Below, piece by piece: positions 46,258 to 58,738 of a stretch of 64,000 bases of DNA. How positions within the stretch are numbered: the first letter of the stretch is position 1; each line of letters begins with the position of its first letter. The position numbers were made by a program, and so were the translations under genes. The DNA is from Cristatella mucedo. Taxonomy: Eukaryota; Bryozoa; Phylactolaemata; Cristatellidae. Location: positions 6,790,501 through 6,854,500 of the forward strand of contig WPIO01000007.1 of assembly GCA_009760855.2 (NCBI GenBank). The letters are read 5' to 3'. The notes beneath the pieces were generated by a model. That model saw only the letters and a list, made by a program, of their open reading frames with translations. It had not been told where the DNA came from and searched no databases.

Positions 46258-47985
46258 AATTCCAACTGACTTTTCTTTGCATGAGTGCATTTTCTCAAAT
46301 TTCAAGTCACCCTACTTTCTGATAAGGAACATCAACACAATAAGAGCATGCTTAGACAGATCAGGACAGCCAAACTAATCCACTATTTTGTGACGCTGCG
46401 CCCAGATTACTGCGATTCTCTTTATTCAGGACTCCTGAACTGTGCCCTAAATCGTCTCCTCGGTGAAAATTTCTGCAGCAGCTCGTCAGGGGTGTCGTCA
46501 AAGTAGTAGAGTAACTGCAGCAGCTAAAATGTTTAGGTATGAACATCACTGGCTCCCAATCAGATAATGATATATAATATATTTAAATAGCGCCACAAGA
46601 GAAATAAATCTCTATTCAGGGGCTTCACATATGCCTCAGGGCTCGAGCCCACGACCTTAGCCAGACCTAAGTCGGGGCGAGCACCTTAACCGCTGGACCA
46701 ACCCGGCTCGCAATGATTGAATTCAATTCCTTGGTCTGGCTCATTTCACAGGTCATTTCACTCGCTTGCAGTAGCCTGCCTATTCTGCCTCATTGCTTAT
46801 GCAGTGTACTCTCACACCGCCCGCATCTCAGCATCTTGTCATCTCGGTGTCCGTCAAAACTAAATTGAAATTCTTGATTGACCGGGCCCTTAGACCATAC
46901 GAACCGAATGTCTGGGTTTTGCAGTCGGATAAGGTCACTCACTACCTGGGAAGACCTTATGTTACATATATAAGTCTCAGCCAAAGACGCGTCTGTTGGG
47001 CCAGCTTTCTTTTTGCCCAAGTAACCCTACTTTTTTTCAGTATGGTTGCCGTAATTTCACGTGCATGCATCAGTGCAAGTTATGGTATTCCTGTTTACTT
47101 TGGCTTGCTGGTCTAAGCATGATATATGTTTGCTTTTGCAAGCTTAAAACCGGCCTGTACTTCACATCCAGCTATTGATTTCCATGCAGCACATTGAGAA
47201 GCAACTGGATAGAGATATGTTTCTCTTAGGGCGCCATTGAAGTGACCTACTATCATTATTATAAGCAAAAGCTGTTCCTGTGATGGCACGTATAATTGGT
47301 CGCTTATTGGAGACATGCGTTGGTCTTAGCCCAGCAGTTGAACCGCGCTTAGCTCTTTCAGTCCGCTTCATCGGTTTTCCTTTTTTTCTTTGGACCACCC
47401 TCAAATAATTGGTGAAATTAGAACCCAGCAGAAGGCAAGGCCAAAACGGAACGCAAGAGAAACCGATCGTGTGAACACGGATTTAGTAATCGCCTTGATC
47501 TCGCTCGTTAGCCTAAGTGAATAAGGCTAGGAGACAGTGCTATTTTTAGCCATCTTATGCAAGTTGCAGTGCTCCCCCCCCCCCGCTGCCGCACAGTGGT
47601 AAACAAAGGTGCCTGTACGTAAAGATAGTCATGAGCCACAGCTTCCGCATCAACTAAATTCTGGATGTCTAGCGTGTATTAACGTGCAAAGAGTGGGGGA
47701 GGTTATTAGCCATCCAAATGCGAGTATCGTCTATGCCGGCAGCAAGGAAATAAGTTACACGAATGAAGAGCAAGGCTCAGAAAGGTCGAAGGATGGGTAG
47801 AGTGGCATGCCATGAAAAGAGAGATGAAATTCAAGACAGTGTTTGGGAATGATATTAGCTGGAGGAGGTGGGCGAGTATAGATAACGATAAGAACGTTGG
47901 CTTTAGACCAAACCTCGAGGTCTCCCCATACTCTAAAGGCTCCCTAAATGGTTGATGGTCGTTCAAATTTACACTAACATCCTTT
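46258..47985. repeat. Module Q, copy in unit 2
   Basis: Almost identical to 23,021-24,590 after removing the SINE at 46,572-46,711. LINE relic at the left (LRPDYCDSLYSGLLNCALN), no exon recognised in the remainder. Confidence 0.8.
46572..46711 (-). mobile_element. tRNA-derived SINE (family S2) with a LINE-like tail
   Basis: On the minus strand the head has TGGTCCAGCGGTTAAGG (A box) and GGGCTCGAGCCC (B box). The 3' half (CCTGAATAGAGATTTATTTC, then TCTTGTGGCGCTATTT) aligns with the LINE-A tail. It is flanked by AATGAT repeats (46,566-46,571 and 46,712-46,717). The empty site is intact near 23,322. SINEs that end like a LINE usually borrow that LINE's enzyme. Confidence 0.9.
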
Positions 47986-48207
47986 CTCTCTGTCTGTCTA
48001 TCTTTCTCAAATTTTCTCTGTTTCCCACTGTTTCTCTTTGCATCTTTTTTGGTCTGTCTGTCTCTTTGTTTCTCTCTCTTTCTCCGCCTCCCTCCGTCAC
48101 TCGTTGTCTCTTAACTCTTTCTTTGCCTGTTTGTCTCTTTGTCCATCTTTGTCTCCGTCTCTCTCCGTGTCTCTGTATCTCTATCTCTGTCTGTATCTAT
48201 CTATTTG

Positions 48208-48243
<36 letters not shown>
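47985..48243 (+). repeat. CT/TGTCTC-rich tract, unit 2
   Basis: Diverged counterpart of 24,592-24,853, ending in a pure CT run. Confidence 0.9.
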
Positions 48244-48245
<2 letters not shown>

Positions 48246-48435
48246 ATAGGACCTAACTCTTTAGCACTGAGCCAGTGACGCCTAGGCGTGTAAAGAAGTG
48301 CCGCAGAAGGATCTGATGGTAGATTGCATTCAAAGCTTATAAGAAATAGTTCCGGGAGCATATAGGAAGAACCCCTATACTGTTCAACAAAGTGAAGACG
48401 GTAATTCCAATCGATTATTAACTCTCTTAAGTGAA

Positions 48436-48845
48436 ATTTGAAGTGAACAAATGAAATCCTTTGGAGACCGTGCATTTAGTTCGTATGCTCCCAAAGCCTG
48501 GAACTCCCTCCCGACCTGCGTCAGAACATCCCCTGACCTGACCACGTTTAAAAGGAACTTAAAACACACCTATTTAGGACAGCTTTTAGTGGGTCCCTGT
48601 GATTCGTTCTTCATGTGCTTACGCGTGCTGACACTGTGCATGCTGCCACTAACCACATTTGCATGCTGACCCTGTGCATGTCACCCCTGACCGGATTATT
48701 CATTCTGTTTGTTTTTCAAGCATGATTTTACATATCATTCAATTGCATTTCCTTTTGCAGCAAATGTAAAGCGCCTAGAAAGAGATTGAGTTCTCCGAGG
48801 GCGCTTTATCAATTGCATTACTTTTATTATTATTATTATTACTAA
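48436..48845 (+). mobile_element. LINE-A 3' portion
   Basis: Reads KSFGDRAFSSYAPKAWNSLP and the basic end, then 3' UTR and ATT tail. It replaces about 0.55 kb that unit 1 carries at 24.9-25.45 kb. Confidence 0.9.
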
Positions 48846-49072
48846 TTTCTGGCTCCTAAATTTCAGATACCTATAAGCTCTCCTCACATCGATGCAGCGA
48901 GCTTTCGAAGGAACTTAAGTAGAAGAATTTCTCGAAGCTTCATCTGCTTTACCCACATTTAGGAATGGGCCAATAGAAAAGCTGAACTGAATAGGCTACC
49001 GGTTCGGTTCTTGAGAGACCAAGATTCCCAAGAACGCATGATGCATGTGTCAAAACTTCTAACACATTTCAG

Positions 49073-49095
49073 CATGCAATCCATACAACCATGCA
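49073..49095 (-). promoter_or_regulatory. TGCATG pair downstream of the 49.2-51.4 kb exon
   Basis: Two TGCATG motifs on the minus strand, about 140 nt after the donor at 49,235. The middle site of the triplet seen in unit 1 is changed (CATACA on the plus strand). Confidence 0.38.
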
Positions 49096-49235
49096 AACGA
49101 ATCGAGCCGGCACTGGGGGTACTTTGTCTTGGAATTCCTGCTAAAAAAATTGGAATTTCCTCTGCATTAGCCGCATTTAAACTTCTCAATGAAGAAATAT
49201 TAAACGACAAAAAAGGTAAAAGAAGTAAAACGTAC

Positions 49236-51350
49236 CGTGTAACGTCGGGTGCATTGATTCCGCGATGGGTTGGTTTCCAGTAAGATCTGCTTGGAGACGA
49301 CCTTGCTGTTCTCGTACAGCCGCCGCTGCAGTAGTGGATACAAGAGTAGCTGTTTGCACAACACTCGAGGGTGCAGTATGATCCTGATGATGGCCATGGG
49401 TTGCAGATGCCTGGTGATGAGTCATCGAGAGAGGCGTGGCTCGTGCTACTTCGTTCGCTTGCGAGACCTTCTTTCCCTGCTCGCTTGATGGTGATGGCAA
49501 CGTCGATGTGGGTATAGCGAGGTGCTCTTCTGCCACTGTGCTATGTGCCGATGGTGCACCGGCCGTTGCTGAAGAAACATTTTGTGCATCCGGTTGGGAG
49601 ACAGGTACATTCTGATTGTGCCTATTCTCGGGCGACAGAGCGTGGTCCTCGGGTGCAGTGTTCGCCGAGCCATTATTAGATGGCCCAGCGATTGCACTAG
49701 CCATGCCGGGCACGGACGGTCGAGTAGGACGTTCGTTCGATTTGCTATTGCTTGGTGATGCAGGTCTTGGTCTTTTGGGATTGCTTGGCGATGCCGTCTG
49801 CCGTGATACCGGCGACACAGAATGGTCAGAATGCAGTGCGGTCGTAGTTGGCGAGCCTTTTCGAGATGGGTCAGCTGGTGGCGCTTCCAAAAGCGAACTT
49901 TTGTGTCCGTTATCCGATATCGCATGAGGCTCTGCTTTAGAAGTACCGGAAATGCGTGCATTCCCTTCGGGCGGGCCTTTCCTTGCTTCACTCGACGGTT
50001 GCTGCACATGCGCTGCAAAGGAGCCAGCCAAGCCAGACGACTGATCGGACGTCAAATGTGCGCCTGGCTGGGAGGAGCTTGCAGAGGCAATGCCCGACGG
50101 GTCTTTATGGTCCTTGCTTGGCGAAACCGACTTCGGAGTTGAATGGGGCCCTGTAGCTGGAAGATCGCTAGAAGCTGGCGATGACGGAGGCGGCATCTTC
50201 TTTTGATGATCGCCGGGTGGTTCTCGTTGCTGCGGCCTCGTGGAATCAATGCCGTCAGTCGGCAGTGTCGATATTGCTGCGTGCACGCCACTCGGGGAGA
50301 GCTCTTTTGAAGGGTGTCCGGACCGATGGAGTTTCGTTTCTCGCGAAAGATGAGGTCCTGCTTCAGATGAGCCACGAACCGCCGGGTGTGCTGCTGCCGG
50401 CTGAGTGGCTGCAGCCGTCACGCCGCATGCAGTCGCATTCAAAGCTGATAAGTCTCTCTGGGTGCCAGTCGATGACGTCAGATCGTGCGGCTCTGCAGTC
50501 GCAGATGGGCCAGACGGCGGATGCGGTGAGGCTGTCGTTGGTGAACTAATTGCTGGCGGGTAAGTAATGTCTTTCAAGCATTTAGTTGGTGACGAAAGGT
50601 GTAGCAGATGAGCAGTATCAGCTTGGTGTTGAGTTGGCGTCGCAGGGTGGGGCAAATTAGACGATACGCCATTACCAGTTGGGCGAGAACTGCTGAAGTC
50701 ATTCTGGTGTACCGGCGACGTTTCGTGAACGCTCGCCGGTGCAGCTTGTTTGCGACCTGAAAGTTGGGCAGCCTCGGAGGACTCTTTGGAGCCACCCACT
50801 ATCGCCGCCGATACGGGAGACTCACGTTTTTCATCTGCTGTCGCATCTTTCTCGAATTTATGCGGAGACGGGGTGCGGGACATCGATGGCGACGCGTCCT
50901 TTTCAGTCGATGGGCCGGCAGGCGTAGTAATTTTGTGACTCGAAATTGCTATTTGGTCTTTCGACAAGGTCGCCGCCCTCGTAACAGATGGCTGCTTAGG
51001 AGACACACCAGACTTAGCTGCTAGCAATGAAGACGCGCCTGTCTGGCTGTCGCTTTGCAATGCTGGTACAGGTGGTTCCGGTGCGGCTTGGTGGGCGCTG
51101 GCTGTGGCAGCAGCTGTGCTGTGGGGGTCCTCACTCGCCCGCGTCTGCTGGTCCGAGCCGCGCTCCTTCCCAGGCTCTTGTCTCGCCGATTTGTTCAACT
51201 TTCCCGCTTGCGATTTGCTAGCTGTAGATGTTTGAGATTTGGGACTCTTTAGGAGTTTTGCTGCCGCAGTATCCTGGATCGCATGTGTATCATTCGGAGA
51301 TGACTTTGGATCTTCGTGCTGCTTACTGGATGCAGAAGCGTCAGAAGCAG
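49236..51350 (-). CDS. 2115-nt phase-1 exon, Ser/Pro/Ala/Thr-rich (long form)
   Basis: The acceptor CATGTATTTGCAG and donor CACG|GTACGT bound 2 + 704 codons + 1 nucleotides, the longest supported coding stretch in the window. The N-terminal part (to about residue 135) and the last 215 residues match the short form of unit 1. The middle 343 residues are unique to it, with blocks such as SRTPSPHKFEKDATADEKRE, HLLHLSSPTKC and PSGPSATAEPHDLTSS. It is rich in Ser-Pro and Pro-Ser, almost free of Cys and aromatic residues, so disordered. Possible roles (scaffold, elastic or nuclear linker) cannot be told apart. The open frame extends past the acceptor into the intron without meaning. Confidence 0.6.
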
Positions 51351-51853
51351 CTGCAAATACATGCCGATAAAAGTCAGGACGCAGACAGAGATACATGTGC
51401 TCAAATAATAACCAGATGGTCGCAACTTGAGGCAGCGTACAATGAGCTGCAAAGCTTACAGACAAAAACATCAGGTTCTTCGTCCTAGTCATTGTCAATA
51501 ATAGCACCACCCATATACCTGTACGTGATGATTTTGTGCAGATTCATACGGTCCAATAAGATTGATTTTTTAAATGTACTGTATTGCATTACCGTGCATG
51601 CCTTCAAAATCATCGTATCTTGGGTACGAAATGTTCAATTTGAATGTTTGAGACCGTGCTTAGCTGCGAAAGCGCCTGAATGTAGCGGCTACCGTGGATA
51701 GACCGATCCGAGTCACCAGCCTCTGAACGGACTTATAACAGAATATTAACTTATTCGCAGATTCAACAGCATCGCATGCATAAAGAAAGCTACTATTCAA
51801 AGTCACGTATCTTTGGTCTTCCTGAATAAGCAGGTTGAATACAATGTAATGTA
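51351..51853. other. Intron flank of the long exon, unit 2
   Basis: Essentially identical to 26,967-27,469. No other feature seen. Confidence 0.4.
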
Positions 51854-53110
51854 TCTCCACATGTAACTCCACAAAGGCACAAAGATTGTGCGGGTGTGTT
51901 ATGCAGGACAGTTTTGTGTAGCGCACTCACAGCCGAAACGGCAATCTGTACGCATTCGGTAGCCAACAGACTTCATCTCACGCAACAAAGAGAAAGTGAC
52001 AAGCATAACTGAGTCAGGAGAGCTGTTGAGGCTGTGAATAGCATGGAAGTAGCAGCATAAGGCGGCTGGAAAGGAAGTGCCATAGTCAGCAGCAGAAGAA
52101 TAGTTGTTGTGTAAGAATTGTGTAAGTGAATTCCACAGTCTAGGACCTGCAGAGCTAAAGCTTCTGTGGCCAACGGTCTTTAGGCGGATGAATGGAATAA
52201 ATAATGTATTGTACATTCACGACCTGAGGGCACGGGGAGGCTGTAACTGGTGCAGCAGTTTAGCTATCTATGGAGGGACCAAGCTGTGGCGGGCGTTGTG
52301 GGTCAGCGTAAGAACTTTGCTCTGTATCCTTCGATCAAACGGCAGCCATCCTAGCTCTTTTAATAAAGGAGACACGTAGTCAAACTTCTGTGATTTTCAA
52401 ACTAGCATTGCAGCCGTATTTATAGCCAGCTGCAGTTGGCCGAGTGGCTTTATTTGGTAGCCCAGCCAAAACGGAATAACAATAATCTAGCCGAGACAGA
52501 TCTAAAAGGCTAGTTAAATTTTTTGAAAGCCAATGTGGAAGACAGTTCCTAATCTCAGACAGGGATGGACGTGATTGCTAGCTGTGGGAATAGTCATCTT
52601 GACGAAGCTTTTAAAATTAAGGCACCTGTCGAAGACGACACCTACAGTCCGAGCAGATCGTGATGGTCGCACAACAGCATCATTTACTCGAAGGGAAAAG
52701 TCTTCTAGTCCAGTCTTTAGGTGTATTATGAGAAGCAATTCAGTTATATCTCTGTTTAGTTGAAGGAAATTTGACGCTAACCATGGTCGAATGGCGTCAA
52801 GGCAAGCATTCAGTTTATCTGTTGCTGCAGCAGGTACCGACGGTTGAAATGAACAATACAGCTACGTGTCGTCAGCATAAAAGTGATATCCTATTCAACG
52901 GGCCCGAATCACTGTTCCCAGAGGTTGAAAAGAAATGGAGAATAGCAAAGGGCAGATGACGGACCCACGAGGGACTCCACAGGTAACTGGTCTGATGGAT
53001 ATATCGTGATCAATGGCGGTGTCGAAGGCAGCTGATAGATATAGCAATGCTAGGGTGGTGACATTACTCGGAGGAGAGCATTTTCAGTGGAGTGCTTCCG
53101 CTTAAACCCT
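51854..53110 (-). mobile_element. LINE-C, internally damaged copy, unit 2
   Basis: Near-identical to 27,470-28,734, sharing its stops. It is therefore a duplicated insertion, not a second one. Confidence 0.85.
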
Positions 53111-53121
53111 CACTGCATTTG

Positions 53122-53267
53122 AGATGAAGACGGTGGGCTACGGAACGAGCACCGAAAGCCAAAGCGGCTGTGAGTTCGCTTTAGAAAACTCTCCAGCGTA
53201 ACGCTCTCACAGTCCTCGTCGCATTATGGAGTCGCAGACGGAGGTAAATTACGTTACATTGATTTAA
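53122..53267 (+). mobile_element. LINE-C 3' terminal piece, unit 2
   Basis: Counterpart of 29,856-30,005, now directly joined to the LINE-C of opposite orientation because 1.1 kb is missing. Confidence 0.7.
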
Positions 53268-54000
53268 TTTTAAGTTTCCTAGAAGACAAGTCAAAGCCTC
53301 GCTCGGTAGGCGAGCTCTTTGATAGTTTTGGTTGTTTTGTTGGTTTTGGTGGAGACGAAAAAACTTATCTGACTTAGAGGCGAACTCACGGATGCCAGCT
53401 ACTTTAAGTTAAGCTTAAATTAATCCAGATTGTCTTAAACGCGTAAATGTCAACGCAGACGCGGCCTCCTGTAAGCCGGGTGAGACAATTACTAATTAGC
53501 ACGGGCCTACGTGAGTGGCCACAGCAGCGATCCGCCGCTGCTGCTGCAATGCCGGAAATCGTCAAGCGCTGCCCCGTGGCGGTCTGGCCAGTCGGCCAAG
53601 AAATGTGGCGAGCTATCGCAATGAGGAAAAGGCTGGCGCGGCCGCGAGCGAAGTCATGTGGCAGTGCCAGCGAAGCTTCAGAGAGCGCTTGGAGAGCGGC
53701 AGCGGTACACAGGCGCTCGTTTCACGTTTCAGTTTCACTCGCCATCCCCGACCGCCGGGCGCGAACCAGCAACATTTAATCTCGTACCTACCGGTTCGTA
53801 CTGGGTGATCGGTGGCGGTGGCAGCTACGCCCTACCTGTGGCAGCGAGCGGACAAAACTGCTAGCCCGGTTGGGGCGGGTTGGAAGCCGCCCGTGCTGCT
53901 GCCACTGATCGTGCGTGGGGGTGATGTAGGCGGAGCTAACAGATCGCGGTTTCACCCTCGGCCAATCCGACCGGTTACGGTCGGCCGCGGTCGCGCTTAC
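53268..54000. other. Intron between long and middle exons, unit 2
   Basis: Parallels 30,006-30,863 with a missing stretch near 53,722 (about 190 bp of unit 1 absent) and small length changes that ignore codon phase. This argues against coding on either strand. Confidence 0.45.
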
Positions 54001-54444
54001 CAGCTCCAGCTGGCGATGGCTGCTTCACCGCCGTCGCCGCCGGCGACTTCTCGGCCCACGACACGTGTGCGGGCCCTGTGCTCGACGACGCAGGTCGAGG
54101 CGGAGAGGCGGACGATGGTGGCTGGCCCGCCGTGTGCGACTGAGGCTCGGCTGGCCGTTCGACGTCAGCCGCCGCAGGTGGCTGAGCGACCTGAGCGGCC
54201 ACGTGATCGTGTGCCGCCGCCGCCGCCGCCTGAGTACCGCTCGCCTCCTGCTCAGAGCCATCTCTGCTGCCGCCAGCGGATGGCGGCGGCGTAGGCGACG
54301 GCGGCGACGCCGGCTGCGTATGCTTGGTGCCACTACGGCTCGGTTTGGGGGCCCACCGAGGACCGAACCGCTTCATCTCCTCCGACTTCTTTGCAGCCTC
54401 CTGAGTCTGGCCGGTCGGTGGCTGGGAGTGATCGACTGGTTTTT
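54001..54444 (-). CDS. 444-nt phase-1 exon, Pro/Ala/Ser-rich, unit 2
   Basis: The acceptor TTTTCTTCTTCTAG and donor GCTG|GTAAGC bound 2 + 147 codons + 1 nucleotides. It is the partner of 30,864-31,310. It differs by a few substitutions (PPT for PST near the start, PPSPTPPPSAGG in the Pro-rich segment) and one alanine fewer in the Ala run. All length differences are whole codons, whereas neighbouring introns changed freely, which supports coding. Confidence 0.62.
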
Positions 54445-55345
54445 CTAGAAGAAGAAAAGATCGTCGCTGGCGTCTGGATGCATTGCTTGATGCACTGAGG
54501 GCAGGTCTCGCGAGCGAGAAAGAGATTTTCTGCAACGTAGACGTACAAGTACATGTAGGCAGATGTAGGCCCCCAACCTACATAGCTTCTTAGCTTAACG
54601 ACAACTTGGGCCAAGGTAGGAAACTGCCCCCGGGGGATGCGGGTATGGGGAGCTCTGATGCTACCTCGCCAACTCTGCACAAGCAGAAGTTGCTTTGTGA
54701 TGGAAAATTTTCTGACGGAAATTGCGTTGCCAGAACTATGGCAATTCTGTGGTCGGCTTTAGACGAGGGATCGAGCTAACTTTTGAGGCTGGAGGAGAAT
54801 TCAAGGGTCGCCTCTATAATTTGTCCTAAGCCCGATGGGTTTTCTTGAAACAGACCAACCCTGCAAGCTGCAAGAATCTGTAGACGGTTTGCCGATCGGC
54901 AGGCCTCTTCAGTCTAAGCATACCTATATGGAGTAGCCGACACACCGGAAACGAACTCGGAAGTTAGGCGTAGCAGACGCAAACACAAACGTGACATGGC
55001 AACCGAGAAAAAAGTATTCGAAGAAATAGATCTAATTACCCTGCGACCGTTAGATGGGTTGATTCAATTGAAATCTTCGCTTCGTTGCGCTCGCAGTGTG
55101 GTTCGAGGGGGTTTTTGTCCTTTTCTACACTGAACCCCGGATGTGGCAGCGATACTGGAAGTGACGGCTGGCTCTTTGTTTCTTTAACGATGCGCATATC
55201 TGTCGCAATGCTGCAATGTTGATGACGAGGGAAGCACTGCGACGCAGTCACTGCTTGAAGTGCTCGGCTTTCAGCCTCGGCAGTCGGGACTCGTCATCTT
55301 TGGATCACGTCACAGAGTGAGACTAAATCACTAAATCTGGAAACT
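54445..55345. repeat. Module P, shortened copy 4
   Basis: Left 200 bp match 31,311-31,510, the rest follows 32.2-32.5 and 33.1-33.5 kb. The right half of the module is missing and the sequence passes straight to a module Q relic at 55,380. Confidence 0.6.
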
Positions 55346-55379
55346 AAATCTGGAATCTAAAACTGGATAACTAGTCCAA

Positions 55380-57600
55380 CGTTTTATGACGCTGCGTTCA
55401 CATGACTGCGATTGCTTTTATTTAGCATTCCCGATCAGTGCCTTAAGTCGTCTGCACGGTGCAAAACTCAGCAGCTCGTCAGGTGTACCGTCAAAGTAGT
55501 AGAGTAACTGCAGTAGCTAAAACGTTTACGACTGAGCATCGCTGGCTACCAAATCAGGCTTGATAGTTGATTTTAATTCCTTGGTCTGGCTCATATCCTA
55601 GATCCCTTCACTCACTTGCTTGTTCAACCTCCTTGCTTGTCTGGTGTACTCTCGCAAAATCCGTATCGAAGCATCTTGTCATCTTGGCGTCGGTCAAGCT
55701 AAATTGAAATTCTTGATTGACCGGGCCCTCAGACCATACGAATCGAATGTCTGAGTTTTGCAGTCGGATAAGGTCACTCACTATCTGGAAAAATCTTGTG
55801 TTACATATATAAGTCTCAGCCAAAGAAGCGTCTGTTTATGCCAGCTTTCTTTTTGCCCACGTAACCCTACTTTTTTCAGTAGGGTTGGCGTACTTTCATG
55901 TGCATGCTGTAGTTCGATTGCATGCAGGCTGATACTGCTCCTTTCTTCAACAGCTGGTGGGAGCATCCCCGAGAGGGGCCTGTGCACATCTGTGGTCAGC
56001 TTCTAACTAGGCGTTGACACAGGCCAATAACCCGCTCGTGAACAGATGGTGGATTCACCATCGGAGTCGGCCAAGGGACAGCCAGGGTCGAGGAGGAGAG
56101 TCGAGCGAGAGTAGGGGCCGAGGGGAGCCGTGCGCTCTTCGACTCCGTGCGTGGTAATAAACTGTCGGTGTCGGGCATCGGCTGGCTCTCTGCTGTGCGA
56201 ACAAACTACACATGCATCACTGCATGTTAAGGTATTCCTGTTACCTTTAGCTTGCTGGTCTAAGAATGATATTTGTGTGTTTTTGCATGCTTGAAAACCA
56301 TTCCTGTACTTCACATCTAGTTACTGATTTCCATGCAGCACATTGAGAAGCACCTGGATGGAGGTATGTTTCCCTTGGGGTGCCATTGAAGTGACGTCCG
56401 ATTATTATTATCAACATAGCTTCGGGACTCATCATCAACTATTCCTTTCAAAGCATTACGCGTGCCTTTGATGGCTTTGTACGGTCGCTCATTGGAGACG
56501 TACGTTGGTACGTAGCCCAGTAGTTGAACAGTATTCAGCCAATAGCAATCAGCTTCATCGATCTTCAATCTCTTTTTACCATCTTCAAATATTTTGTGAT
56601 ATTTATACCAGGCCGAAGGCAAGACCAAAGCAGGACGGAAGAGAAACCGACCGTGTGAACCCGGATTTAGTGATCGCCTTGATCTTGCTTGTTAGCTGAA
56701 GCGAATAAGGCTAAATACATCGCTATCTTTATCCATCTTGTGCAAACTTCAGGCCGCATTGCTGAACATGTGCCAGCAAATAAGAAAAGCCATAAGCCAA
56801 GGCCGCCGCACCAACTGAATTCTAGATGTATATAGTGTATAAACGTGCAAAAAGTGCATGAAGTTAGTAGCCACCCAAACGCGAGTATAGTCTATGCCTG
56901 CAGCAAGGCAATAAGTTATATGGATAAAGAGCAAGGCTTAGAACGGTTGGAGGATGAGTAGAGTAGCGTACCATCAAAACTGAATGAAAGCCAAGATTGC
57001 CTTTGGGTATGGTGAGCCGTGATGGCACACTAGGTAAGGCGGTTGCTTTCACGACCTCGGTCCCGAGGTCGTGGGTTCGATTCCTGCGGTGGGCGATCCT
57101 TTATCGCCACTGCAAGCGGTGGCGATAGCCGTAAAGGCTCTTCTGTCGCTATACAAAAGAGGCTGATTAATCAGCTAGGTTTTTTTATGACATTGGCTGG
57201 AGGAGGTGAGCGAGTATAGATAATGACAAGAACGAGGCCTATGACCGAACCCCGAGGTACCCCATACTTTAAAGGCCCCCTAAATGACAGACGGCCGTTT
57301 ACATCTACACCGAAGTAACATTTACACCGAAGTCTCTCTTTCTATCTCTGTCTCTCTATCTCCACGTCTCTGTCTCTTCTTTTTTCTTGGATAGGAACTA
57401 ATGCATTTTAGCCCAGAGCCAGTGCAGAAGGATCCTGTTTTAATTGTTCAATGCTTGTAATTGATCAAGGAGTTCGAGAAGGCCACATATTTTTGACAAT
57501 TGATTAGAAGGTTTATTCCTGACCTGAAGCTGAGCAGTTTCCGAATAGCAGTTCGCTCTAATTATTAGTTAACGTTGCCAACCTTGACCAATCGAGGCCA
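55380..57600. repeat. Module Q, diverged copy, unit 2
   Basis: Starts with the LINE relic (TLRSHDCDCFYLAF-like at about 55,390-55,450). A segment at 55,935-56,205 has no counterpart in the other copies and looks like an insertion of unknown type. The SINE at 57.0 kb splits the right end. Confidence 0.65.
57012..57185 (+). mobile_element. SINE S1, full copy
   Basis: Carries GGCACACTAGGTAAGGCGG and a perfect B-box core GGTTCGATTCC. Flanks TATG (57,008-57,011) and TATG (57,186-57,189) are a short target duplication. The uninterrupted site is seen near 24,445 and 47,845 (TTTGGGAATGATATTAGCTG). Confidence 0.88.
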
Positions 57601-58440
57601 CGGCTCAAGCCCTGTGGTGGCGTTTGTGTTAAGTGACTGAATTATATTTGCCAATTATCTCCAATGCCTTTTTTAGCACCTATCATCTCTCATGGGCGTA
57701 TTGGCAATGCAGTGTTATGCTATCGGTCGTATCCCAGCCATGGATTTCATAACATTAATGTAAACAGGCAACGTGCACTCAGACCCTGACAGCTGGTGCA
57801 AAACATTGCAGCTAGGCTTGTCTGCCGTGAGCATCGAAGTTACCACGTCACCCAACGGCAGGGACATGTTTACAATATTCGTTATAGCTCGCTTATGCAG
57901 GTATACGTACCTGATAAGAAGAACTGATGGGAACAAGTGAGCAGGGGATATCAGAAGCTTTAGCGACAAAGATAAATGGTCCGCAATGGACAAGCTCTTA
58001 TTATGACCCGTGTGATTCGACTATTTCTCTAGGAATCTTGACTCGATCATAGCTAAAATAGATTGATACAACCTACAATAATTCTCAGACCGTAATTGAA
58101 TGACAGCGGATCCCTACTTCCTGACTGCTGATCCTGACTGCCTTTTCAAGCCGTCGTCTAACATGACTTGATTTCACTTTTGTCAGCCGTAAACCCAAGA
58201 GCGTCAGGACGGGTGTGAACGTTTCGTTCAGGGTTGGAGGTGCAAAATCCTCTTACCCATCAGCTAGCATCCGGTTGTAGCATGCAAAGAGGGACTGTCA
58301 TCGGTAGGAAGATGAAGCAAAAGGCTAAGGACGCAAGTTTGTTTCAGACGGTGTTAATTTAAAAAAAAACCTTAGCTTTCTTGTCTCTTTCACAATTTTG
58401 GATACCAAAATCGTGTGTACATCTATCTGGATAGGCAGAA
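57600..58440. repeat. Module R, copy 2
   Basis: Close match to 38,490-39,310, including the open 92-codon minus-strand frame at 57,715-57,993. Not called as a gene. Confidence 0.65.
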
Positions 58441-58454
58441 GTACTACCTAAACT

Positions 58455-58696
58455 GACCTGACCATACTTAAAAGGAACTTAAAAACATACCTATTTGTGG
58501 CAGAATTTAGTGGGCCCCTGTGATTCGTCCTTCATGTGCTTATGCGTGCTGACCCTGTGCCTGTCACCCCTAACCATATTATTCATTTTGTTTGTTTTTC
58601 AAGCATTATTTTACTTACCATTCAATTGTATTTCCCTTTGCAGCAAATGTAATGCGCCTAGAAAGAGATTGTTCTCTGAGGGCGCTTTATCAAGTG

Positions 58697-58732
<36 letters not shown>

Positions 58733-58738
58733 CTGCTA
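58455..58738 (+). mobile_element. LINE-A 3' end abutting the inverted segment
   Basis: 3' UTR, tail and an ATT repeat that runs directly into ATCTGCTACACATTC, the breakpoint of the inverted 450-bp segment. Confidence 0.85.
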
